Notes: generated by a model from the letters alone, not told the origin. 64,000 bases of DNA from Anodontia alba (GCA_964016985.1 OZ024827.1:113998411-114062410); one strand, 5' to 3'. Shown: positions 45,471 to 56,266, numbered from the stretch's first letter. Program-made: numbers and translations.

Positions 45471-46470
45471 TGTGCTACTGAAGGCCAAGACAAGCTTCTT
45501 ACATTATATTGGTTACCTAAACTTCATAAAAGACCTTACAAAGCACGGTTTATTGCAAATTCAAGCTCTTCTACCACTACTGAAATTTCTAAATTATTAA
45601 CTTCACGTCTTACTGCCATCAAAAAACATGATTTATTGAATATTAATAATACCTTCGTCGATGGTTTAATCAGTCAATTTTACCCCCTCCTCCCCCCTCC
45701 CCCCCCCGCCCCCCCCCCCCCCCCGAACTTCAGTTAAATAAAGCTAACTCTTCTAATACCGAACCGCGTTTTTGGATTTACATTTATCTATTGTAAATGG
45801 GTTTGTTTCCTGCAAAATTTATGATAAATGCGATGATCTTGATTTTGAGATTGTAAATTTTCCTTTCTTGGATGGAGATGTTCCACGTGCGGCATCCTCC
45901 GGTGTTTATATTTCACAATTAATTCGATTTGCCAGAGTGTCTAGTCATGTAACTGACTTCAATACTCGTAATAAATTGTTAACTGCTAAACTTCTTAATC
46001 AAGGTTATCGGTATCATAAATTACGTAAAGCCTTTTCTAAGTTTTACAGACGTCATTCCGATTTAGTTTCAAAATTCAATGTTGGACTTAAATCTCTTCT
46101 GCAACAAGGCGTATCGGAACCTGAATTTTATGGTGACTTAGTGTATAAATTCAGAAAAATATATGCTTGCAATGACTTCAGTGCCCAATTTCTGAAAATC
46201 ATTCTTCGATATAAAAAGATTGGATACAACAAAAATGTTATACGACAGACTGCATGCATGGTTGTTAACCCAATCACGGTTAAAAACTTTGCTTCCCTCT
46301 TCAATTGCACGCCGGCGGCGGATTAGGCCTCATATTCTATGATGGTTCCAGCGTACTTGAAATTTAATTTTGGGTAATGCTGGCTGGTAGTTGATGCTCT
46401 ATCTTTGGTCGGGCCCACCGGAGTGTAACTGTTAGTTTTCTTTTGCTCCAGCATTTCAGTTGTTTCGTGC
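45471..46470 (+). pseudogene. Penelope-like reverse transcriptase remnant lacking its catalytic core
   Basis: Segment 1 (45471-45683) encodes the start of the RT palm: TEGQDKLLTLYWLPKLHKRP, YKARFIANSSS, ISKLLTSRLTAIKKH. It runs into a C-rich tract (45684-45724). Segment 2 resumes at 45725 with ELQLNKANSSNTEPR, has a one-base frameshift at the CGTTTTTGG run, and continues as a 184-residue frame (45772-46326): LDLHLSI, KIYDKCDDLDFEIVNFPFL, VYISQLIRFARV, FYGDLVYKFRKI, IRQTACMVVNPITV, FNCTPAAD. The whole central region with the YLDD-type active site is missing, so it is inactive. The 3' tail to 46470 aligns with 40153-40215. It lacks the 5' half and any endonuclease. Confidence 0.8.
45684..45724. 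repeat. poly-C tract at the deletion junction
   Basis: About 40 bases nearly all C with a few T and one G. It sits exactly where the catalytic part of the RT is missing, which could mark an old repair scar or an assembly artefact. Confidence 0.85.
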
Positions 46471-46573
46471 TGTCGAGTCCTTGTTGTTGCATCTCTGTAA
46501 CTAATTGATTATTTTTTTTGTTGGTGTGTGTTTTCGGAGATGTAGCAAGGATGAGTAAGGAAGCTTCTCTGTC

Positions 46574-46619
46574 GCAAGATCTTGCAGTTCTGCAAGATCT
46601 TGCGGCGCAAGTTCTTGCG
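46574..46619. repeat. triple GCAAGATCTTGC palindrome
   Basis: GCAAGATCTTGC occurs at 46574-46585 and 46592-46603, followed by CGCAAGTTCTTGCG at 46606-46619. Three adjacent perfect or near-perfect palindromes. Confidence 0.85.
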
Positions 46620-47188
46620 GTCGGTCTTTTAATGCATGATATTGAGATAAAACCTTTAAACTGATAAAAATTATTACATAAAATTCGTCTGACATGTTTT
46701 GTTAATTCGAAACATACTTTTTAAATTATCGATTTATTGATTATCTAGTTTTCGGCTTACTGCATGTGCAGTATGTTTATGGCCTGACAACGGCTTTATC
46801 AATTTAATGATTATTATATTAGGTCTTCATAGAAAAGACAGCAAGTTGTACCAAAACATTTTTTCTAGTATTTATTTATTTATTTATTTTTGTTTGTGTG
46901 TTTATTAATTTATCTGAAAAATCAAAACAAAATAAATGCAATCATAACAGAAATTTTGGACTTAAATTTGAATTTCATCCTGAAGACATATATGTGTTTT
47001 TTCAAAAACTATATTGATATCGAAAAATAATAGAATATTATTATTTTATCACATGCGATAAGCGGCTTATTTTATCAAATGCGATAAGCGGCAGTCGCGA
47101 AACATGAGTATCCACGATCATTTTTGAAGACATAATGAACATGGAATAATCGCTTTCCATTTACCAAATGCAGAAAAGACTGTACTTT
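46620..47188. other. AT-rich DNA with a short tandem duplication
   Basis: TATTTATTT run at 46869-46890. A 28-bp duplication, TTTTATCACATGCGATAAGC and TTTTATCAAATGCGATAAGC, lies at 47043-47094. Confidence 0.5.
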
Positions 47189-47466
47189 AATAATAATTGA
47201 GCCGGGCACAACAATTCCTACAAGTTTCATGTGCGCCCAACGAGGACTCAGGTTAGCTTGCGCAACCGCGCTGTCTGATCAGCCTTCACATGCCGCATGA
47301 AGAAGCACTGGGTCCGTAGCTATCCACTGATAGAGCAATTTGCGAATAACCTGATCAGACTGCGCAGATGCGCTGATCAGACTGCGCAGATGCGCAGGCT
47401 GATCCGAGTCCTTGTTGGGCGCACATGTAAATTGTAGGAATGGCTGTGCCCCGACTCAGTTATTAT
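47189..47466. mobile_element. MITE with about 70-bp TIR
   Basis: The left arm TAATTGAGCCGGGCACAACA then ATTCCTACAAGTTTCATGTG then CGCCCAACGAGGACTCAGG matches, in inverted orientation, the right arm ending TGGCTGTGCCCCGACTCAGT. The interior repeats CTGATCAGACTGCGCAGATGC twice. A second member is at 50670. Confidence 0.85.
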
Positions 47467-47530
47467 AAATTTGAGCTGCGTTCGTCGACTGTATGTATTA
47501 ATTGTACAAACAAACAGTATTTTGCCTTCC

Positions 47531-47552
47531 ACAAAAAAAAAAAAAAAAAAAA
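47531..47552. repeat. poly-A tract
   Basis: About 22 A, followed by a further A9 at 47564-47572. No body identified. Confidence 0.85.
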
Positions 47553-48701
47553 ATATGTTGAAAAAAAAATAACCTCGACAGACCTGGAAAGTAAGTAACG
47601 AAGAAGAAGAAGAAAACAAATTAAGCGTCTCTTCTTTTCTTCCTACAATTCTCTCTTCAGATCTATTCTGTGACACTTAACACATAACCAGTCCTGCATC
47701 CTGATCAGTAATGCTTTCTTTTTCCTTCGTTTGTTTGTGGTGAGAGTTTACATCCCCGTCAACACATTTTAGGTCATTGGAGACGTTGCTTCCGCTTTCT
47801 ATTTTAGAAATCGGATGCGGAGGTGAATAATATTATTTTTCTTATTCGCTGTCGAAACATTAGATTGTGGATAACCGCGACTGTCATTAATTTGAGCAGC
47901 AATTGGGAAATTATCACAATTTTACATCATGAAGACTTCCACAATCATAAAACTGAAATTACGATTCGTATATAGCATGTCATTGGTGTAATTATGTCAT
48001 GAAACGACATTTGAAATGTGATACTATTTAAGTATTTATGTCTTAAATCAATTGAATTCAAAATATTATATAACATGGACCTTTTTCAGATCATTTTACA
48101 TGTAACTAACCAGCGGAACAACGTCTGGCCAACGAGTATTCGAACGTCAGTGTCCCGATTTAGAAAGCTTATCAAATGTGTAATTACAGTTTACAGATTT
48201 TTAACGCTGCCAGGCAACTGAGTCACATAGAGGCAGCGATGTGTCTTTAAAATACTTGAATTCTTTTATACTTTTTTTTTATCACAAAACACAGATCCTA
48301 TGAGGGTGACGCTTATTGGGTGGGAGGGTTTGGGGTGGGGCGTTATAGCTTCGGGACAAGGACATGTACCTGCTGTGTCATATCCAAGTTTGGAAAGTTA
48401 AAAATCCAGGTAGGTTAAAATTTCACTGTTATGTTTCATGAACATGAAAGTTTGCAGTTATGTATGAAAACTTTATCATTTGTGATCACTTTCCAATACC
48501 ATAACAACCCACCTATCTGATTGAAGAAAAAAAATAAATAAAAAAAAACGCGCTACAGATATCAAATAAAATCATCACTTTATCATAAAAAAGATGATCA
48601 TTTTGCTAGGCTTAAAAATCACATTATTGATAATTTTTGCATTCCAAAGGTCAGGGAGGTCTGGTTACCTATGTACTGGGAACCTACTACTCCTCACCCC
48701 C

Positions 48702-48732
<31 letters not shown>

Positions 48733-50669
48733 ACACAATCCTACTCTATACCTTGCTCGACACAGCAACTTAACACGCAGGTATGGTCTTAAACGTATTT
48801 GATAAAGTGCATTATGGGGTTTGAAATGTTTTAATTCAACAAATAGTGAAAAATGCCCTATGTTTTATTTATTTATTTTTTATTTTTTTATTTTTTTATT
48901 TTTTTATTTTTTTTTTTTTTTTTTGTGGGGTGATTGGGGGGGGGGCATGGGGGTGTTATAAAATGGAGACAAAATGCATGAAATATCAAAACCTGTTTGC
49001 TGAAAAAAAAAAAGAAAATAGAAAATATTTCAAAATGTCGTCAGCTGGAAATAAATTTTATAAAGCAATAATCCGCTCGTGACAGGTGGGCCAATGACCG
49101 AATTAAAAGCATTAATTAATAAAAAAAATACTTAGTAACATTTTATCAGTTAATAGTCGGTGTGTACTTATTAAGTTAAATAAATAAACGATTGTCCGAA
49201 AGACATCATAAACAAATAAAACGCATGGTGAGCTGAGTCAATTCGATCCCAATTGTCATTTCACCTGAACGCATGTTCTCCCCCAATTACTGTCTACGTT
49301 ACCATGTTATGCAAGTTTTCATTTCGAGAATTTTACCGAGATTATTATTATACGACTAGCAAAACCTACTTGAATCTTTGTCTTATCATTTTTTCGAATA
49401 GGTTTTTCACCTTTCTGCAACGAAAATCATTAATGCGATGATTGTCCTACTTGATTTTATGTATTAAGGGACGTCTTGTTTCTCTCAAACAATAATCATG
49501 TCCACGACGTATAGGTAAATGACGCCGCACCAACATAATTTAGCTTTGCGAAATCCAAATCTCGATTTTAAAAACATAAAAAAAGTGTGCAGATAAATGG
49601 CAGTAAGATCCGTTTTAAATTGATTGTGTTAGGACAAAAGGTTTTTGGTGGAATAGTTCGTCTGACTTATGGTAAAATCGAGTATTCCAAACAAATCACA
49701 TGCTGGCGCAGACAGCAGCTTTTCGTTTTGTTTTTTCTTTCTTTCTTTTTTTTCCTTTTATTTTTTTAATGGTTCTGATATATGCAAACATATATCTTTT
49801 ACAAATACAGAGTATTTCCGTTTTTGGGGGTTAAAATGACATATTGTCACCAATGAAAATATACATTTTTTTTTCAACTATGCCTTATATGTTAATTTCT
49901 TCTTTATTTCATTAACTTCTATAAAATAAATAATTTTAGTATTCTTGAACATCTTTTGTATTGTTACATTCCATTCTTTCTTTCTCCATGTCAGTATACA
50001 TGATCGAAATCAACAGGCAGTTTGGCATGTTGCAGAATATTGGCGGCCTGTTGATTAAAGAAATCACACCTTCCACGGCTGTTTTAACTATGACAAGCTT
50101 AGGTGATAAATGTCAAAACGATAATGATAAAATCACAACTTTTTGTGATATTTAAACTTTCGGTGTTGATTTGTCAACGAATGAAGCACTAAAGGTGTGA
50201 AGAGTCTTCAAACTTGACACCACATCCCACGACTCAGTCTTGTATAAAACTTTGATTATCGTTTCCCTTTCAGAAATTGTCTATTTGTGCCTTCGTTTAT
50301 ATTGAGTTATGGAGCTTTAATAATAATAATAATAAAAAAATAGTTTTTTTTATTCGTGTCAAATATTTCCTTGAAAATTATAATGTGTGTTAAGTTTTAA
50401 AGCAAGACAGTAATTCATGGCTGAATGATAATTCCTTGAAAATTATAATGTATCTAAGTTTTTGTGCTAAAACAATAATAATGTGACTTGAAACCTGTAC
50501 GGGTGTTTTACAGTTGTACATTTTAGACATGTGCTTGATTGTGTTTTGTGTTTAGAGACTAGAATGTGGTAGTGTCTCCCGTTCCAAGTGCTAAAACGGT
50601 CATGACGGATAAAAAAGGGTTAGTGCGTTGTAAATCGAACGTCATGAGAGAATTTGTTTTAACAATCAC
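47553..50669. other. AT-rich low-copy DNA with simple repeats
   Basis: C19 and a CA run at 48699-48738, (TTTTTTA)n at 48862-48924, and G10 at 48938-48947. Frames of 60-80 residues here are low complexity or unsupported. No gene recognised. Confidence 0.45.
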
Positions 50670-50872
50670 AGCAAGACCTATAATTTACACGTGCGCCCAC
50701 CGAAGACTCTAATCTGATTGCGCAGCCAGATCAAAGTCTTCGCTGGGCGCTCCATGGACATCTAAGACCCAATGTTCTCCATGCGATTCGGGAAGACGGA
50801 TCAAACTATGCAGGTTGATCTGTCTTCGCTGGGTGCACATGTAAATTATTGAAATAGCTGTGCACCGACTCA
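50670..50872. mobile_element. MITE with TIR, second member, left end shortened
   Basis: ATAATTTACACGTGCGCCCA-CCGAAGACTCT pairs with AGTCTTCGCTGGGCGC and with the right end TCTTCGCTGGGTGCACATGTAAATTATTG. It ends AGCTGTGCACCGACTCA, like the right end of 47189-47466. The left outer end is missing. Confidence 0.72.
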
Positions 50873-51124
50873 TATGAAATGTCCTGATCTTAATTTCAAT
50901 TTAGTTCAGCTTTGCATAATTGATGGGGAGGAGCAGTTGGAACATTCCCTCTGCCCCATAAAAAAAGAAAATGAAAACGGTATCAGTCTTACGTGTTTCA
51001 GATATTTTATAGGACAAGTTCTTTCATGACGGTCGCGATCGTTTTGTTTTTTGTTTTGTTTTTTTTTTTTGTTTGTTTGTTTTTTTGTTGTTGTTTTTTT
51101 TGTTGTTGTTTTTTGTTTGGATCT
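50873..51124. other. AT-rich spacer with TTTTGTTG repeats
   Basis: The T/G-rich simple repeat at 51040-51120 ends at the left TIR of the foldback element. Confidence 0.5.
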
Positions 51125-51287
51125 TTACGACAAAACGTCTATTCAAATATATAGAAAATTTCACATTCAAAAACTGAAAAACAAAATCAGATAAAAAAAA
51201 CTGATATTTTTCATATTTCTGCTCTAAACACGGATTGTGGGTACACGTTAGAACCGCCTCAGCAAGGCGGGTCTAACGAGTACCCAC
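51125..51287. mobile_element. foldback MITE, subfamily A, copy 2, left part
   Basis: It starts TTACGACAAAACGTCTATTC, passes TTTCTGCTCTAAACACGGAT, and reaches the hairpin GTGGGTACACGTTAGAACC...GGTCTAACGAGTACCCAC. It stops at GTACCCAC, the target of the element that follows. The other half is at 53829-53950. Confidence 0.85.
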
Positions 51288-51339
51288 GAATTACAGTCAA
51301 AACGGCCCTAAGTCAAAACGGCCACACGTCAAAACGTTC

Positions 51340-51370
<31 letters not shown>

Positions 51371-53828
51371 AGTATATGCATAGACAAACAGACGGATAAC
51401 TTATATAGTGTTTAGGAGTAGGAAATACTTGAAATGGCAAAGTTATGTATATACTTGTAAACAACAATGAAACAGGTGAGTACTTTAACATGTAAGCAAT
51501 GAAATGTAATAAAATAAATGATACTGAAAACAGAGTTTGTGTTTTGTTTTCTTTTGTTATATAAAAAAAAGTTAACATCCATATCAGTGGGCCCCCTTCC
51601 AGATAGCTGGCTTGCTGCACGCATGGCAGATCTCACACCAGATCTCCAGGTACGTCTATCATGAGGGTTGATAGCCGAAAGCTTCCACTCTCTGCAATCC
51701 TTCTCTGTCAGATGTTTCCATGTCTCCCAGGCCCACGCTTTCCATCAATCTGTATGTCAAAGGCTGTCTTGACTGCACCACTAGTGCGTTCCACATGTCC
51801 ATACCATCGGAGTCTTCTCGCCTTCAGAATGAGGTCCAGATCCTCAATGCCAAGTCGCACAAGTAGCTCAGTGGATCTGGTGGTGACAATTTCTTGTGGC
51901 CTGACATTGCAGATCTGTCTGATCATTGCCCTGTCATTTCGCTGCAGACGCTGGAGGTTTGGCTGTGTCAATGTCTAAGTCTCGCTGGCATGGAGCATTG
52001 CACTCCGCACACAAGAGCTGTACACACGGCCACGTGTTTTGAAAGAGAGATGGTGTGAAGAGAGAACTGGTAGCAGATCCTTGAACTTCTTCCAGGCGCT
52101 TTTCACACATGCTGTGGTTGAAAGTTCACAGCCTTCTGCTGCTGAGAGCATGTCTCCTAGGTAGCAAAAGGAAGCTACCACCTCAAGCTTGTCAGGTCCG
52201 CCCTGGACCTCCTTCTGTGGTCTGCCATCCAAGGGGCATACCGTTCCCTGACACCGTGTACATCTGTAGTCAGGGTCTTTTTTTCAAGCGCTTGTGCCCA
52301 CTGCATTTCTTGTGCACCCAGTGCTTGCAGCCATTGCAGAAGATGCTGCTGCTGCCCACTCCAGTGCGACAGACGGCGCATGGAAACTCGCCTGAACTCT
52401 GTGGGGCATACACTGACAAAAGGTAACCACACGCTGGCCGACTATGAGTTTCACTAAAATGATTCTGTCGGAGACTCTCTGAACCTCAAAAACTTTCTCT
52501 ATCCACTCTTCTGCCACAAACACTCCTACACCAGCAGTGCCTTTGTCATTTCCTGACCAGTAGAGCTTGTACCTGGTGTCCTTGCCCTTGATTGTGCGAC
52601 AGTTGCCACCACGGTATCTGGTCTCCTGAATGCAGCAGACATCCACTTTCCTGCGGAATAGTGTTTCCACTACCTCGCAAACTCTTCCTCTCAGGGTGTT
52701 CACATTGAGTGTTCCCACTCTGAATTTCCTCAAGTGCTTGCTTGATTCGCCACAATGGCCCGACCCTGTCTCGCACACCTAACAGGAGGCTAAGCCGGAG
52801 ACGTTACCAACAGAACTTTGCTGTCTGTTGGCACCGCCTAACTGTGTACCTATTCTTCTGCTTGCCATGTAAGATTTTGAACAACTGATTTTACGGGATC
52901 GCCTGTCCTAGCTGACATCCCAATTCGGTTCTTTTATGGCATCTGAGCATGTACGCCGTTCCCGCACTAGGGCTGTGTGCTTTGCCGTTGTCCTTATAAA
53001 GAAAGGATTGTCCGCCAAACCACAATAGCTAGAACACCAAGCTATTGGTCTGTAAACGATTGCTGCTAGCTCTGCCACCCAGGTTGTGGCAGCCTCGTAA
53101 CCCTGAAGGTGGAGAGGCAACTGTGATAGAGGGCAGCTTCATTCCCACACTCATGTTGAGTGTCACAGCTGGATACAGTTTTACGTCACACCCAGGACTA
53201 TACTATAACAATAATCACAGAAGTGTGACACAGGACCAAATTGAAGCTATTTTCAAACTTCCTTGTTATTACCAAGCTTTCTTTGCTTTTTAACGCGAAA
53301 TAACCAATATCTATATTTTTAATTAGTGGCATTTGTTTAGCCATCATATGTCATAATCAAGTCTGGTTACTGGAATACTCGCATACTGCAACTCTATAGT
53401 GTTAAACAAAAACGGAATCTTGTTATTTATATTACTTATGTTATTTATGTTACTGCAATATGAATATTGAATAATAAAATGTGAATTGTGCATTTTTTTA
53501 TTTGCCTTAACAGCTATTGTGATATTGTGAATCAATCCGCGTCAGAAAGGATCAGCGCCCAAAAATGACCCCATTTTCGACTATTTTTTTTTTTAAAAAA
53601 AGTTAATATAGACAAGATATATTCAGTTGAAATTGATTAGCGCTGCAAAAATGCATTTACATACATTATTTTTTTTTACTTAAATCCTGTCGAATTTGGG
53701 GCCATTTTTGGGGCCGGTTTTTGGGGCCGTTTTGACCAATCTGAAACTGCAGTTGGGGACGTTTTGACCAATTTGGGGATGTTTTGACTTGGGGCCGTTT
53801 TGACTTGGGGTCGTTTTGACCTGATACC
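51288..53828. mobile_element. 2.54-kb element with TCAAAACG ends and 8-bp target duplication
   Basis: GTACCCAC is present at 51280-51287 and 53829-53836, precisely duplicating the MITE sequence that it interrupts. The left end repeats GTCAAAACGGCC, GTCAAAACGGCC, GTCAAAACGTTCCC; the right end carries at least five inverted copies (GGCCGTTTTGACC, GGACGTTTTGACC, GGGGCCGTTTTGACTT and similar). The arms make multimeric terminal inverted repeats. The interior contains the RTE pseudogene and no transposase that I can see, so the element is non-autonomous or captured the retroelement later. An 8-bp duplication fits hAT, P or related superfamilies. Confidence 0.8.
51650..52790 (-). pseudogene. RTE-like retrotransposon, internally deleted
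   Basis: On the minus strand the N-terminal part (52778 onward) is an AP-type endonuclease start: FRVGTLNVNTLRGR, VEVVETLFRRKVDVCCIQET-like text, GKDTRYKLYWSGNDKGTAGV, VSDRIILVKLIVG. It reaches SVYAPQSS and then jumps directly to a cysteine-rich region (EFPCAVCRTGVG, IFCNGCKHWVHKKCSG) normally found after the reverse transcriptase. The tail follows (CYLGDMLSAAEGCEL, SSHHLSFKTRGRVYSSCVRS, LQRLQRNDRAMIRQICNV, RRLRWYGHVERTSGAVKTA). The endonuclease C-half and the whole RT are deleted, with reading frame nearly kept at the join. Lesions: one base missing near 52425, an A7 run (complement of 52278-52284) that shifts the frame, and an in-frame TAG (complement of 51975-51977) where Trp is usual. Confidence 0.88.
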
Positions 53829-53950
53829 GTACCCACTATCTATGTTTTGAATAGAGGTAAGAAAATAATATATACCCGTGCAAACCCATGTTTTGTCATA
53901 TAAAAGTGGGGTTTAAGGGTTCAAAATTATATAGGCATGTTTTTGTAATG
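53829..53950. mobile_element. foldback MITE, subfamily A, copy 2, right part
   Basis: It resumes GTACCCACTATCTATGTTTT, continues with AAAAGTGGGGTTTAAGGG and ends TATATAGGCATGTTTTTGTAATG, whose reverse is the conserved terminal repeat of the subfamily. Joined with 51125-51287 it gives an element of about 277 bp, like the other two copies. Confidence 0.85.
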
Positions 53951-54114
53951 ATTAATGTTCCATGATCAATGTCCTTCGCGGCATTGACTATTCCTACAAA
54001 CCCCATTTTATATCTTAATATGGTGAAAGGTGGAGTTTGTAGCGGATTTTATTTTTCCTGTTTCTGTTGAGCAGAATGAGGGGAAAATAATTAAGCTTTT
54101 CCACAGGAAACTGA
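53951..54114. other. short spacer
   Basis: Nothing recognised apart from TTTATATCTTAATATGGTG. Confidence 0.35.
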
Positions 54115-54662
54115 TTTTCATTTTTAGTATTTTTATGCCCTTCGACCTCCCCCCATCCCCCGCGCACATTCGAAGAAATGCGGAAGGGCATTAAGTTTTA
54201 CGTCTGTCCGTACGCCTGTACCTCTGTCCGTATGTCTGTACGTCCGTCCCTAGGCCATATCTCCACAACCGTTTAGAATATATTCATGAAACTTCACAAG
54301 TACGTGCATCATGTCTAGACGATGTGTTGCGAACAAAGAAGACAACTCTTGCTTGTTTGGTTCTGTGCCGATCCCTTTTAAACTTTGCAGGTGTTTTAAT
54401 GAAGATATGCATGCTATTCTTCTTTTTTCTTTTTTACATTTTTTCTTTATTTAAGACAATTTTAGCTCTACTTGTATACGAGTGTATGGGAAGTAGGTAC
54501 TTTGTCCTCTTTACTCCTCCTACAGTTTTAGACCTATGCTTTTGAAGCTTTACATGTGTTTTAATAATGGTCTGCAGAAACGCATGTGCATTTTTCAAAA
54601 TCATGAAAATATTTTTATATACAATTTAATTTAATTCACTCTTGTCCTTCATCAGAAAATTG

Positions 54663-54696
<34 letters not shown>
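54115..54696 (+). mobile_element. possible retroposed or Helitron-like fragment with poly-A
   Basis: ATGCCCTTCGACC and GCGGAAGGGCATTAAG (54131-54195) form an inverted pair, followed by GTCTGTCCGTACGCCTGTAC-type repeats, CTCCACAACCGTTTAGAATA, and two loosely repeated segments (TTGTCCTCTTTACTCC, TTTTGAAGCTTTACATGTG). It ends in 36 A (54661-54696). The GTCCGT head recalls 43160-43260. The family is uncertain. Confidence 0.4.
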
Positions 54697-54697
<1 letters not shown>

Positions 54698-54862
54698 ACT
54701 AGAAAAGACTACATTATTGAAGCCGCCATTACTGATCTCGCGGAAATAAATAAACTGAACCGGACATAGCGTCAAACTACAGGGTTATGGCGCCAAACGT
54801 TACCAGCGTAAGCTGCGCCCTACAAACTTTATTTAGTCCACTAATGTGTAAACTAGCAACAA

Positions 54863-55135
54863 AGGCCACGGTGAGACCGCGAGAATGCGCAGACCGGCGC
54901 TAACCCTACCTACCGCAACCCGGCGAGACCGCGCGGGGGCGCAGGCCCGCCCGACGCCCATTAAACTATTAAGCAAAGATACGGGCCAGCCCGCCCCCTC
55001 CCCTACCCCCGACGGGAGCCCCGCCACCGCAAGCAGCGGGGCCGGGAGGGCCCGCGCAGCCCCACCCGAAGCCCACTCAACGCGACAGCAAACATCTGGG
55101 CGAGACCGCAAGGCCCCACCCAAACATCCGCCACC
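54863..55135. other. GC-rich, CpG-rich island
   Basis: About 270 bp with GC content far above the surroundings and many CpG. It has irregular repetition of GAGACCGCG, GCGCAGGCCCGCCC and GACCGCAAGGCCCC. Overlapping frames occur on both strands (96 and 119 residues, rich in A, P, R, G), which is expected from GC-rich DNA with few stops. It could be a CpG island, an element end or a foreign-looking insertion. I cannot assign a function. Confidence 0.5.
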
Positions 55136-55985
55136 AACACAAGTATATTTTTATATACCTTTTCCGCATTTTTACATGGACTTTTTCCGAACTCGGATAC
55201 TATACATATTGTGTAGGTTTCTTGTATTAATCTATGAGGATTAGCAGAAGGATGACATGGCATTTAGCGGGGGCATCTGTGTTAGACACATTGTCTTGTT
55301 ACAACTGAAATAGCAAACTATATCTTGAATAGGCATTTAAACTAAATCTGGTGCCGCCGGCATTATTTAAGTTTGATTTTATGGTCATATTAATGAAGCA
55401 GTGAACGGTAATGAATGAATTAATTAATTAATGAATTAATGAATTAATTAATTTAGTTATAGATCATTCAGCACAATTTTTATTGAAAATTGATTGTTTA
55501 TCCGAAGTTTGCAAGTTAGAAAAATTTAATTAAACATAAAACAAAGATACGTTGAAAATACCAGAATGGAGGAAGGGAAGGAGCGAACGAATGATTCAAT
55601 GAAAATGTATGTATAAAAAAAAAATCAACAATTTTATGATTATTAATAACTAAAGAGAGAAAGAAAGAAAATGAATTTTAAAGAAAGATTCTGAATACTT
55701 CAATTATTAAGTAAGATCATTTTAAGGCATTTGCTTGCATAGTTATTAAAGATACCTATTCTTTAAAGTGACTTTGGTAAACCAATTACCCATCAATGCT
55801 ACCAACACAGATTAAAGAAACCTGTTGATCAGAATACAAGTGCAATGCTTACAAAATTAATTATTTTTAGTGGCTGGTTTCATTTGATGTAAAATGTATA
55901 TACTATAGAGACAGATTCTTTAACCAAACATTCATCAAGTGAGAGCCAAAAATGACTGCAAAACAGCAAATCTTTATAAGTGACA

Positions 55986-55986
<1 letters not shown>
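55136..55986. other. AT-rich DNA
   Basis: It has an ATTAATTAATGA run at 55408-55450. No gene recognised. Confidence 0.45.

Positions 55987-56048
<62 letters not shown>
55987..56048. repeat. (CT)n microsatellite
   Basis: About 30 CT units with one CG interruption. The serine/leucine-repeat frame across it is not a gene. Confidence 0.95.
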
Positions 56049-56199
56049 AGTTCTTTCAAAGAATGTATTCGGCACTTTTAACTTGTTTATGCCTGGGAGA
56101 CTTTTCGATCTTAACTCTTTGGACATGTTCATTTCAATTTAATGCGAGCCTGATTAGTTTTTATTATTACCATGTTTTATAGATATACCTGTCCTAAAT

Positions 56200-56266
56200 G
56201 CAAACAGTGTAGACTCTTATCAAATGCCATGATACGCAGCGTCTGATCTGTGTCTTGACTATTTGC
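56200..56266. repeat. dispersed GCAAACAGTG hairpin, copy 4
   Basis: GCAAACAGTGTAGACTCTTA pairs imperfectly with GATCTGTGTCTTGACTATTTGC around ATGCCATGATACGCAGCG. Confidence 0.7.

Noticed and set aside
54833..55244. Alanine/proline/arginine-rich proteins on both strands of the GC-rich island
   Set aside because: GC-rich DNA has few stop codons, both strands are open, and no domain is recognisable.
55952..56182. A protein with SLSLSLSL repeats
   Set aside because: It is a translation of the (CT)n microsatellite.
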